From the NCBI GenBank assembly GCA_016868955.1, contig VGFF01000076.1, forward strand, positions 1 to 9,828: a stretch of 9,828 nt of DNA. The letters are read 5' to 3'. Numbering within the stretch: the stretch's first letter is position 1; each line of letters begins with the position of its first letter. Below are positions 1 through 6,869 of this stretch, piece by piece. This DNA is from Armatimonadota bacterium (GTDB taxonomy: Bacteria > Sysuimicrobiota > Sysuimicrobiia > Sysuimicrobiales > VGFF01). The notes beneath the pieces are model-generated. The model saw nothing but the letters and a program-made list of their open reading frames with translations. It had not been told where the DNA came from and did no database searches. The position numbers were made by a program, and so were the translations under genes.

Positions 1-72
1 GCCGCCGCCCGTGATGACCGCGACGCGGCCGCGCAGCGCGGCGTCGGGCGCCGCGGCGTTCGAATTCGACAT
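1..72 (-). CDS. Short-chain dehydrogenase/reductase (SDR), N-terminal fragment
   Basis: Only the first 24 codons lie in the window; the gene continues past the left edge. After a short Ala-rich leader, the visible peptide reads LRGRVAVITGGG, which is the first beta strand of a Rossmann fold running into the TGxxxGxG cofactor loop of classical SDR enzymes. By family this would be an NAD(P)-dependent alcohol or keto-group oxidoreductase in the cytoplasm; the substrate is unknown. The start is the ATG at 72, with the Shine-Dalgarno GGGAGG seven bases upstream. The start lies 15 bases after the stop of the DppC-type permease gene, so it should be the eighth gene of the same operon. Its position behind a transporter fits a catabolic dehydrogenase. 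The catalytic Ser-Tyr-Lys residues cannot be checked here. Confidence 0.75.
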   Translation of the reverse strand, partial: MSNSNAAAPDAALRGRVAVITGGG

Positions 73-87
73 GAACGTGCCTCCCGG

Positions 88-954
88 TTATCGACCGCGC
101 AATCGCGGGTCGAGGATCTCTCGCAGAAAGTCGCCGAGCAGGTTGATCGAAACGACGGTCAGGAACAACACGGCCCCCGGGAAGATCATGAGCCAGGGCG
201 CGTGTCGCATGAACTCGCGCCCTTCACTAAGCATCGTGCCCCACTCCGGGATCGGCGGCTGGACTCCGAGTCCGAGGAATCCGAGTGACGACGTCTCCAG
301 GATCGCACGGCCGACGAACAACGTCGCGAGCACGATGATCGGCCCGTGCACGTTCGGCAAGACGTGCCGCAGCAGCACGCGCGGGCTCGATCCGCCAAGC
401 GCCCGCGCCGCCTCGACGTAGACATTCTCGCGCACGCCGATCGTCGCGCCGCGCACGATGCGCGCGAACCGCGGCGTGCCGCTGATGCCGACGGCGAGGA
501 TGACGTTCGTGATTCCGATCCCGAGCACGGCGATGATCAACAGCGCCAGCATGATCGGCGGAAAGCCGAGCATGATGTCGATCGCGCGACTGCCGACGGC
601 GTCGAACCGGCCGCCGAAGAACCCCATCGCCAAGCCGAGCAGCGATCCCGCGACCGTCGACAGCACGACGGCCGCAAGGCCGATCGGCAAGGATACGCGC
701 GCGCCGTGCACGATCCGGCTGAAGACGTCGCGCCCGTAACGATCCGTTCCGAATGGGTAGGCGCCGCCGGGCGCGGTCAGGGCCGGCCCGGCGGCGGTCG
801 CCGCCGGATCGTAGCGCGCGAGCAGCGGGGCGAACGCCGCGGCCGCGAGCAGCAGCACGAGCACAGTCGCCGAGGCGCCGGCGATCGGCGTGCGCAGCAG
901 GCGCCGCGCGAACGCGGACGTCCGAGATCGCGGGCGCGCCCGTTTCTGTGCCAT
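88..954 (-). CDS. dppC: DppC/OppC-type ABC transporter permease
   Basis: This 288-residue inner-membrane subunit of a peptide/nickel/opine-type importer pairs with the DppB-type protein just upstream. The first transmembrane helix is about residues 24-46. The segment PFGTDRYGRDVFSR (67-80) is the family signature linking helix 1 to the core domain. The cytoplasmic EAA loop, which contacts the ATPase, is clear at about 181-201 (EAARALGG...RHVLPN). LGFLGLGVQPPIPEWG (224-239) and the C-terminal LLGDFLREILDPRL are also typical of DppC. Length is normal. The open frame extends far upstream, but the first good methionine is at 954, where ATG overlaps the dppB stop in TGATG; this implies translational coupling. 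The symbol reflects family only; the transported substrate is not known. No ATPase gene follows: the next gene is an SDR. Confidence 0.93.
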   Translation of the reverse strand: MAQKRARPRSRTSAFARRLLRTPIAGASATVLVLLLAAAAFAPLLARYDPAATAAGPALTAPGGAYPFGTDRYGRDVFSRIVHGARVSLPIGLAAVVLSTVAGSLLGLAMGFFGGRFDAVGSRAIDIMLGFPPIMLALLIIAVLGIGITNVILAVGISGTPRFARIVRGATIGVRENVYVEAARALGGSSPRVLLRHVLPNVHGPIIVLATLFVGRAILETSSLGFLGLGVQPPIPEWGTMLSEGREFMRHAPWLMIFPGAVLFLTVVSINLLGDFLREILDPRLRGR

Positions 955-1874
955 CACGCGTACCGCACGCGCGGATCGAGCACGACGTAGAGCATGTCGA
1001 CGAGGAAGTTCGCGACGATGTACGCCGTCGTCGTCATGAGGATGATCGCCTGGATGACCGGGTAGTCCTTGTCGAGGATCGACTGGACGAGCAAGACGCC
1101 GACGCCGGGACGCGCGAACACCGTCTCGGTGATGACGCCGCCGCCGACGAACAGCCCCAGCTGCAGTCCCATCAACGTGACGACCGGGATGAGCGCATTG
1201 CGCAGCGCGTGGCGCAAGACGACGCGGCGCGGCGGCAGCCCCTTGGCCCGCGCCGTCCGAATGTAATCCTCGCCGCGGATATCCAGCAGACTCGACCGCA
1301 CGAGGCGCGCGATGTCGCCGATCGCGAACGAGCCGACGACGATCGACGGCAAGATGAGCGCTGGTAAGCCCGAGCCGACGATCGGCGCCCACTCCAGGCG
1401 GACGCCGAAGAAGTAGATGAGCAACATCCCCGTCCAGTAACCGGGCATCGAGATGCCGAGCAGCGCGATGAACATCACGAGGCCGTCCGTCGGCGTGCCG
1501 GGCCGCAATCCGGCGAGCAATCCGAGCCCGAGTCCCAGCGTCACGCCGATCAGCAGCCCCCCGGCCGCGAGCTGCATCGTCGCGGGCAGCTGCTGGCCGA
1601 TCGCCTCGACGACGGGCAACCCGCTGCGGAATGACTTGCCGAAGTCGCCGCGGAACGCGTTGCCGAGGTAGTGGAGGTACTGCTCGGCGAACGGCTTGTC
1701 GAGGCCGAGGTTGCGCCGCAGATTCTCGCGGATCTCCTCGGACGCCGGACGCCCCGCGAGCATCAGGTTCACGGGATCGCCGGGGATCAGGTGCAAGACG
1801 AGAAACGCGAGCGTCGTCGCCGCAAGCAGCACCGGCAACGTCCACAGCAACCGACGGACGACGTATTGCGTCAA
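954..1874 (-). CDS. dppB: DppB/OppB-type ABC transporter permease
   Basis: This 306-residue inner-membrane permease forms the heterodimeric channel with the DppC-type subunit. The N-terminus (YVVRRLLWTLPVLLAA, then LHLIPGDPV at about 27-35) is the standard opening of DppB proteins. The EAA-type coupling loop is at about 206-226 (RTARAKGLPPRRVVLRHALRN). The G-V-I-T-E-T-V-F-A-R-P-G-V-G block (246-259) and the terminal VLDPRVRY are family hallmarks. I chose the TTG at 1874 because it gives the expected N-terminus just before helix 1. It has no good Shine-Dalgarno sequence and lies directly behind a strong hairpin. An in-frame ATG at 1976 would overlap the binding-protein gene by 40 bases and add 34 atypical residues encoded partly by the hairpin, so I consider it less likely. 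The start is the uncertain part; the identity is not. Confidence 0.92.
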   Translation of the reverse strand: MTQYVVRRLLWTLPVLLAATTLAFLVLHLIPGDPVNLMLAGRPASEEIRENLRRNLGLDKPFAEQYLHYLGNAFRGDFGKSFRSGLPVVEAIGQQLPATMQLAAGGLLIGVTLGLGLGLLAGLRPGTPTDGLVMFIALLGISMPGYWTGMLLIYFFGVRLEWAPIVGSGLPALILPSIVVGSFAIGDIARLVRSSLLDIRGEDYIRTARAKGLPPRRVVLRHALRNALIPVVTLMGLQLGLFVGGGVITETVFARPGVGVLLVQSILDKDYPVIQAIILMTTTAYIVANFLVDMLYVVLDPRVRYA

Positions 1875-1882
1875 CGGCGTTT

Positions 1883-1923
1883 CGAGGAGAAGGAGGGCGG
1901 CTGCGCCGCCCTCCTTCTCCTCG
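1883..1923 (-). other. Perfect 19-bp intercistronic hairpin between binding-protein and permease genes
   Basis: Bases 1883-1901 and 1905-1923 are exact reverse complements, with a three-base loop (1902-1904). One arm is purine-rich and contains AGGAGGG; the other is pyrimidine-rich with CCTCCTT. The hairpin starts 13 bases after the stop of the binding-protein gene and ends 8 bases before the chosen dppB start. No T-tract follows it on the minus strand, so it does not look like an ordinary intrinsic terminator. In other ABC operons, such as malE-malF, hairpins in this place protect the upstream mRNA and raise the binding-protein to permease ratio; that role is inferred here. Confidence 0.8.
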
Positions 1924-1936
1924 CCTGCTTCCGCCC

Positions 1937-3535
1937 TTATCGGGCGACCTGCGCGTCGTAGAACAAGACTTGCCATTGCCCCTGCGCGAACTTCAATCCT
2001 GTGACGGCCTTGCGGTAGCCGACGGGCTGGAAGCTCATGTTGATCGGGAAGATCAACGCGCGGTCCAGGATGAACTTCTGGACGCCTTGGAGCAGACGGG
2101 CCCGGCGCGCCGGCTCGGTCGCGCCGTCGGCCTCGTTGAGCATGCGATCCAGCTCCGGCGATCCGAAGCGATTCCAGTTGAACTTGAACTTGCCGGGCGA
2201 CGGGATGTTTCGCGACTGGAACAACACGCTGAGCACCGCCGGATCGACCGCGACCCAGCGGATCGGCAGCACGTGATAGTCGTTCGCGAAGATCAACTCG
2301 TCCTGCTTGGCCTTCGTGACGTTCTCGACCTTCAGGTTGATGCCGACCTCGCGAACCTGCGCCTGGATCGGGATCGCCAATTCCGGCTGCAGCAACACCG
2401 GGAAGTAGAGCTCCAGCGGCTTGCCGTCCTTCTGGCGGATACCGCCGGGACCGACGCGCCAGCCAGCCTCGTCGAGCATCTGGCGCGCCTTGGCCTGGTC
2501 GAACGGGAAGTATTGCTCGGCGTCCTTCCAGTACCCGGGCGTCGTCGGCGTGATCGGGCCATACGCCGGCTTCGCCGCGCCGAAGAACGTCTGCTCCACG
2601 ACCTGCGGGCGGTTCACGGCGTGCATGAACGCGCGGCGGACGCGGACGTCGTTCGTCGGCTCACGGCTCGTATTGAACGAGTAGCCGTAGGGGATGCCCG
2701 AGACATCGCCGATCATCACGTCGTAGTCGGGACGGGCGCGGAAGCGCCGAACCTCGATCGGCGGCAGCTGGTCCATGACGTCGATCTCGCGGCGCTCGAG
2801 CGCGGCCGTGCGCGTGGACGCGTCGGGGATGATGCGGAACGCGAGCCGGCTGAAGCGCGCCGGGCCCGTGTTGCGGAATACCTTCGGCGGCCACTTGTAG
2901 TCGGGGTTGCGCTCGAGCACGACCCGCTGACGGGGCACCCACTCCACGAACTTGAACGGTCCGGTGCCGACGGGCGAACGGGCGAAGCCGTCGTTGCCGA
3001 GGCGCTGCACGGCGGCCGGCGAGACGATGCCGAGCACCCAGGGATTGCTCAGGTTGTTGATCGCCGGCGAGTAGGGCTGCTTCCACCGGATGCGGATGGT
3101 GTACGGGTCCACGATGTCCGTGCCGGCGTACGGACCGAGGAAGTCGATCGCGGCCTGCGAGCCGAGCTTCGGATCCTGGATGCTGTCGAACGTGAATTTC
3201 ACCGCTTGCGCGTTGAACGGCGTCCCATCATGGAACTTGACGTCGCGGCGGAGCTTGAACGTCATGCTCGTGCCGTCCTTCGCGAGCTCCCAGCTCTCCG
3301 CGAGCCACGGGTGGTACTTCCCGTCCGTGTCGAGGAAGATCAGCGCCTCGAACATCTGCATGATGACCTGCGCCTCGTGCCGCGACTGCGACACGCGCGG
3401 GTCGAGCGTGACGAGGTCGTTGTCCTCGCCCCACGTGATCGAATCGCCGGACTGCGCGACGACCGGCACCGGTACCGCCGGCACCATCAGCGCGAGGAAG
3501 AGCAAAGCGACGATCAGAACACGTCTCGCTCTCAT
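1937..3535 (-). CDS. Family-5 extracellular solute-binding protein (peptide/nickel/opine type)
   Basis: This 532-residue protein captures the substrate outside the inner membrane and delivers it to the DppB/DppC-type permeases encoded next. The N-terminus has basic residues (MRARR), a hydrophobic core (about 6-22) and a plausible signal-peptidase I site after VVA (residue 27). There is no lipobox cysteine, so it should be a free periplasmic protein rather than a lipoprotein. SBP_bac_5 features include TLDPRVSQSRHEAQVI near the mature N-terminus, a WELAKDGTSMTFKLRRDVKFHDGTPF segment with the family's KLR..VKFHDGTP signature, VGTGPFKFVEWVP in the middle, and RRAFMHAVNRPQVV further on. Length is normal. 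The ATG at 3535 has an excellent Shine-Dalgarno sequence (AAAGGAGGG), but that sequence sits in an inverted repeat. The ligand cannot be deduced from sequence. Confidence 0.94.
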   Translation of the reverse strand: MRARRVLIVALLFLALMVPAVPVPVVAQSGDSITWGEDNDLVTLDPRVSQSRHEAQVIMQMFEALIFLDTDGKYHPWLAESWELAKDGTSMTFKLRRDVKFHDGTPFNAQAVKFTFDSIQDPKLGSQAAIDFLGPYAGTDIVDPYTIRIRWKQPYSPAINNLSNPWVLGIVSPAAVQRLGNDGFARSPVGTGPFKFVEWVPRQRVVLERNPDYKWPPKVFRNTGPARFSRLAFRIIPDASTRTAALERREIDVMDQLPPIEVRRFRARPDYDVMIGDVSGIPYGYSFNTSREPTNDVRVRRAFMHAVNRPQVVEQTFFGAAKPAYGPITPTTPGYWKDAEQYFPFDQAKARQMLDEAGWRVGPGGIRQKDGKPLELYFPVLLQPELAIPIQAQVREVGINLKVENVTKAKQDELIFANDYHVLPIRWVAVDPAVLSVLFQSRNIPSPGKFKFNWNRFGSPELDRMLNEADGATEPARRARLLQGVQKFILDRALIFPINMSFQPVGYRKAVTGLKFAQGQWQVLFYDAQVAR

Positions 3536-3536
3536 A

Positions 3537-3557
3537 CGATCCCTCCTTTGGAGATCG
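3537..3557 (-). promoter_or_regulatory. Inverted repeat enclosing the binding-protein ribosome-binding site
   Basis: Read on the minus strand, CGATC and GATCG are the outer arms of a 21-base segment. The inner part can add TCC pairing with GGA, with two bulged G residues. The Shine-Dalgarno AAAGGAGGG lies inside this small stem-loop, one base before the spacer to the ATG at 3535. If it folds in the mRNA, it would partly mask the ribosome-binding site. The fold is short and imperfect, so a functional role is uncertain. Confidence 0.45.
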
Positions 3558-3609
3558 AACGTTTGGACACCGAGCCTTCGGACATCGAACTCGCGGATCC
3601 CGTGCTCGC
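3550..3609. repeat. Four degenerate 15-bp tandem repeats upstream of the binding-protein gene
   Basis: On the plus strand the units are GGAGATCGAACGTTT, GGACACCGAGCCTTC, GGACATCGAACTCGC and GGATCCCGTGCTCGC, placed exactly end to end. ATCGAAC recurs exactly 30 bases apart (3554-3560 and 3584-3590). The fourth unit is the weakest and shares about ten of fifteen bases with the third. The array fills most of the 99-base gap between the Gfo/Idh/MocA gene B and the binding-protein gene. It may be a set of protein-binding half-sites or a decayed tandem duplication. Confidence 0.55.
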
Positions 3610-3634
3610 TTGCCGTGCGATGTCGCGGTGGCGC

Positions 3635-4582
3635 CTACCTCGTCTCATACATCTTCAAGATGGCCGCCAAGACGGCGAGCCCATCGTCTCCGTTCGGGGA
3701 AACGGCCCGTCCTTCGCCGATCGCGCCGACGAATTCCTGCGCCGCGCCGAGGAAACGATCTTCCGGGCCGAGCTGCGGCGTCTCGGTACCGGCCTTCGTC
3801 GTCAGCGTCACCCGCTCGCCCGTCCGGATGAACAACGAGCCTTCCGTGCCGTAGACGTGCGTTTCCCACGCGCCGTGCGCCGCCGCCGGTGCCTTGTGCT
3901 GCACGAAGCTCGCGACGCCGCCGGACGGGTAGACGAGCGTGGCCGCGACCGTGTCCTCGGTATCGACCGGGTAGGACAGCGTGCGTACCGTGGCGGCGAC
4001 AGTCGTGCCGTGCTCGCCGAACAGGAAGTTCGCGCGATCGACCGGATGCGGACCGTTGTACATCATCATGCCGCCGCCGCCGACCTTCCGGTCCCAGACC
4101 CACGCGGGCATGCTGCTGGCACCGCTCGCCATCGTGTCGACGATCAGACGCGGCCGCCCGATCGCGCCGGCGGCGATCCACGCTTTCGCCTTCGCCACTT
4201 CCGGGCGGAATCGGTGCACGAACGACAGCATCACGAGCCGTTTCCGCGCCTTTGCCACGTCGAGGATCCGACGCGCGTCGGCCAGCGTCGTCGCCATCGG
4301 CTTCTCCAGCAGCACGTGGCAATCCCGCTGCAGCGCGGTTAGCGCGGCGTCCGCGAGCGCGGTGTGCGGCACGGCGACGACGACGGCGTCCGGGCGCAGG
4401 TCGTACAGCGCTTCCACGGTCGCCGCCGTCCGTACTCCGGTGGCTTCGGCCGCGGCCCGGCGGGCCGGATCCGTGTCGGCGCCCAGCAGCTCCACCGCGG
4501 CGATCTCCTTGAACGCCGCGATGTGGCGATTGCCGGCGGTGCCCAAGCCGAGAATGGCCACGCGCAGTCGATCGGCTGTCAT
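3635..4582 (-). CDS. Gfo/Idh/MocA family oxidoreductase B
   Basis: This 315-residue cytoplasmic enzyme is predicted to be NAD(P)-dependent and to act on a sugar, cyclitol or related polyol or amino derivative. The N-terminal Rossmann domain has GLGTAG (GxGxxG at 12-17) and ends with LLEKPMATT, the family EKP motif (E93-K94-P95) whose lysine is catalytic or substrate-binding. The C-terminal domain begins near residue 125 and contains GGGGMMMYNGPHPVD (168-182), where H179 is the family histidine. The residue four before it, usually Asp, is Tyr175 here. I chose the ATG at 4582 over the upstream ATG at 4615 because AAAGGAGGA lies just in front of it and the protein then starts close to the first beta strand, as usual. 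It is not a close copy of genes A or C. The substrate is unknown. Confidence 0.9.
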   Translation of the reverse strand: MTADRLRVAILGLGTAGNRHIAAFKEIAAVELLGADTDPARRAAAEATGVRTAATVEALYDLRPDAVVVAVPHTALADAALTALQRDCHVLLEKPMATTLADARRILDVAKARKRLVMLSFVHRFRPEVAKAKAWIAAGAIGRPRLIVDTMASGASSMPAWVWDRKVGGGGMMMYNGPHPVDRANFLFGEHGTTVAATVRTLSYPVDTEDTVAATLVYPSGGVASFVQHKAPAAAHGAWETHVYGTEGSLFIRTGERVTLTTKAGTETPQLGPEDRFLGAAQEFVGAIGEGRAVSPNGDDGLAVLAAILKMYETR

Positions 4583-4628
4583 GCCGTCCTCCTTTGAAGT
4601 GAACGCGCGCGGCAACCGAGCGGCGGGC

Positions 4629-5675
4629 CTAGAGAACGCCGCGGGCGGCGCCGAACGCGCGCACGTCGACGCGGCAGCCCGTGCGCTGAGATTCCAGACA
4701 CGCGAAGGTGAGCGCCAGCGTCTTCAGGTGGTCACGCCCGCTGGCGGTGAATCCGCGGCCGTCGGCGACGCAGGCCGCGAAGTCCTCGAGCAATCCGGCC
4801 GTGTCGGTCAACATCGGCTCGGCCGGCGGCAACGGCACGGGCCGGTAGGCGCCGTCCGTCATCGACGCTTCGAATACGTCGCCGACGAGATCGCGCTGCA
4901 CGACGGCGCCGCGCGTCATGTCCGTGCGCCAGGTGAAGTCGAGCGTGTCGCGACCGGACGTCCACGTGCCGTGGTACGTCATCGCGATGCCGTTCTCGAA
5001 TCGGAGCAGGGCTGCGACCGCGGCGTCGCCGCGGTACATCGAATTGGCGGGGTTCCAAGTGTGGCACTGGACGGAGGCGACTTCGCTGTCGTAAACGTAG
5101 CGCGCGAGGTCGAGGTGGTGGATGCTCTGCTCCAGCAGCATCGAATCCGCCATCTCCAGGCAGTACCGATTGAGGTGCGGCGCGTAGCCGTCGCGCGTGC
5201 GCACGTACGTCAGGGCGACGAAGGTCACCGGGCCGTAGCGGCGGCTCTGGTACGTGTCCCGCAGCCACTGGCTCGCCGGAAGGTAACGGAAGTTCTGGAC
5301 GACGCCGAACAGCAAGCCGCGCTGCTCCGCGTCCCGATTGATCTCGACCGCTTCGCCGAGGTCGGCGGCGAGCGGCTTCTCGCACAACACGGGAAGGCCG
5401 CGATCGAACAAGACGTTCAGCAGCGCGCGGCGGCCGAACGGCGGCGTCACGACGAGCGCGAAGTCGGCCTCGACGGCGCGAGCGGCTTCGGCCACGTCGG
5501 CAAAAACGGGCGTACCGGGCTCGCCGTGCTCGGCGGCCCACGCCGCCGTATCCGGGCGCGGATCGACGTAGGCCGCGGGCACGACGGTTGGCGAGCGGCG
5601 CACGAGCCCGGCCCAGCGGCGGCCGCGCGCGCCGAGCCCCACCTGCAATACGCGTAGCGCCGGCGTCGTCGTCAA
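4629..5675 (-). CDS. Gfo/Idh/MocA family oxidoreductase A
   Basis: This 348-residue predicted NAD(P)-dependent oxidoreductase has a Rossmann domain with GLGARG (13-18), an early acidic residue in AAYVDPRPD that would bind the adenosine ribose, and the EKP motif in LCEKPLAAD (E99-K100-P101). The C-terminal domain carries MLLEQSIHHLDLARYVYD (179-196), where H186 is the family histidine and Glu182 replaces the usual Asp. The start is TTG at 5675: GGAG lies a few bases upstream and overlaps the TAG stop of the aminotransferase gene region, and the spacing to that gene is only seven bases. The Rossmann fold would be cut by any later start. It is a clear paralogue of the divergent gene C (8629-9660), with shared blocks LLEQSIHH, NPA.SMYRGDA and FEWRTD/FTWRTD. 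Reaction direction and substrate are unknown. Confidence 0.92.
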   Translation of the reverse strand: MTTTPALRVLQVGLGARGRRWAGLVRRSPTVVPAAYVDPRPDTAAWAAEHGEPGTPVFADVAEAARAVEADFALVVTPPFGRRALLNVLFDRGLPVLCEKPLAADLGEAVEINRDAEQRGLLFGVVQNFRYLPASQWLRDTYQSRRYGPVTFVALTYVRTRDGYAPHLNRYCLEMADSMLLEQSIHHLDLARYVYDSEVASVQCHTWNPANSMYRGDAAVAALLRFENGIAMTYHGTWTSGRDTLDFTWRTDMTRGAVVQRDLVGDVFEASMTDGAYRPVPLPPAEPMLTDTAGLLEDFAACVADGRGFTASGRDHLKTLALTFACLESQRTGCRVDVRAFGAARGVL

Positions 5676-5682
5676 ACGGCTC

Positions 5683-6867
5683 CTACCGCGACGCGAACGA
5701 GCGCGCTTTCTCGGCCGCGCGCGCCAGACGCTTCGTGCCTTCCTCGATGAGGTTCTCCGCCGGAGTGCACGAGAGCCGAACGTACCCGCGCCCGCCGGGA
5801 CCGAACCCCGTGCCGGGGTTCACGCGCACGCCCTCCCCCTGGGCGATCGTCGTGAACGAGATCTCGTCGAGGTTCGTGCCCTCGATGCTCGCCCACAGGT
5901 AGTAGGTGCCGTCGGGGAACTGCGCCTTGAGGCCCGGGATGGCGTTCACCTTGTCGAGCAGCGTCGCCATCTTCCGCGCGTAGATCGCCGTGCCTTCGCT
6001 GACGGCGTCCTGCGGCCCGCGCAGCGCGGCGACACCGGCCCAGTACGCCGGTGACGAGATCGAGATGTTGTTGAGGTGGTAGATGGCGTGGATCGGCGCC
6101 ATCAGGTGGTTCGGGCCGCAGGCCCAGCCGACGCGGAACCCGGTCATCGCCCATCCCTTGGACAATCCGTTGATTGTGATCGTGCGGTCGAACATGCCCG
6201 GCAAGCTGGCGATGCTCGTGTGCGGGATGCGCCCGTAGTTGATCTTCTCGTAGAGCTCGTCCGAGAAGACGATCAGGTTGTGGCGCTGCGCGATCTCGGC
6301 GATCTTGAGCAGATCCTCGCGCGCCTGTACGGCGCCGGTCGGCGCGTCGGGCGAGGTGATGCACAGGAACCGCGTCCGCGGTGTGACGCGCGCTTCGACG
6401 TCCGTGGGGTCGAGGCGGAAGTTGCGCTCCGGACGCAGCGGGATGTAGACCGGTACGGCGCGGCGGACGAGCGTGTTGGATTCGAAATAGGAGCCGGGCG
6501 AGCCGAGCAGCACCTCGGCGCCCTCATCGACGAGCGCGGTGAAAGCTTGGAAGATCGCCTGATGCGCGCCGTGCGCGAGCACGATGCCTTCGCCGGGATG
6601 CACGTTGATGGCGTTGTCCGTGCGCATCTTCTCGGCGATCGCTTCCTGCAGGTCGCCCTTGCGGATGTAATGGGTCTCGCCGGCGTCTAGCGCTTTCTTC
6701 GCGGCTTCGCGGATGTGATCGGCGGAGATGAACCCCGGATCGCCGGATCCCAACGCGATGATGTCGCCGCCGGGGAAGCGGCCGCGGCTCGCGCCGTAGA
6801 TCTCCATCGCGACTCGAGTGGACTCCGGCAGCTTCGGCACCGGAATCCGGTTGGCATTCGCACTCAT
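5683..6867 (-). CDS. Class I/II PLP-dependent aminotransferase
   Basis: This 394-residue fold-type I enzyme should transfer an amino group between an amino acid or amine and a 2-oxo acid in the cytoplasm. Visible features are an ALGSGDPGF opening (38-46, the family's GxGxPDF region), HGAHQAIFQ (99-107) near the cofactor phosphate, and FSDELYE (201-207) with D203 for the pyridine nitrogen and Y206. The PLP-binding lysine K237 is in INGLSKGWAMTGFRVGW, and R364 in GYVRLS is for the substrate carboxylate. The usual NPTG motif reads APTG: the Asn that contacts the PLP hydroxyl is Ala175. The longer open frame starts at 7026, but the ATG at 6867 has GGGAG upstream and follows the carboxypeptidase stop by two bases. 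The family covers aspartate, alanine, aromatic and methionine-type enzymes, so the substrate is open. Confidence 0.93.
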   Translation of the reverse strand: MSANANRIPVPKLPESTRVAMEIYGASRGRFPGGDIIALGSGDPGFISADHIREAAKKALDAGETHYIRKGDLQEAIAEKMRTDNAINVHPGEGIVLAHGAHQAIFQAFTALVDEGAEVLLGSPGSYFESNTLVRRAVPVYIPLRPERNFRLDPTDVEARVTPRTRFLCITSPDAPTGAVQAREDLLKIAEIAQRHNLIVFSDELYEKINYGRIPHTSIASLPGMFDRTITINGLSKGWAMTGFRVGWACGPNHLMAPIHAIYHLNNISISSPAYWAGVAALRGPQDAVSEGTAIYARKMATLLDKVNAIPGLKAQFPDGTYYLWASIEGTNLDEISFTTIAQGEGVRVNPGTGFGPGGRGYVRLSCTPAENLIEEGTKRLARAAEKARSFASR

Positions 6868-6869
6868 TT

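Noticed and set aside
1883..1923. Reading the 19-bp hairpin as an intrinsic transcription terminator.
   Set aside because: No run of T follows the stem on either strand, and the permease genes immediately downstream belong with the binding protein.
1631..4342. A 903-codon open frame on the plus strand, antisense to dppB, the binding-protein gene and oxidoreductase B.
   Set aside because: It runs across three well-supported genes on the other strand and their gaps, and its translation is Arg- and Asp-rich with no recognisable domain. Long antisense frames are expected in DNA with this G+C content.
3981..5657. A 558-codon open frame on the plus strand opposite oxidoreductases A and B.
   Set aside because: It is antisense to two genes with clear motifs, and its protein has low-complexity Arg/Ala/Val composition with no family features.
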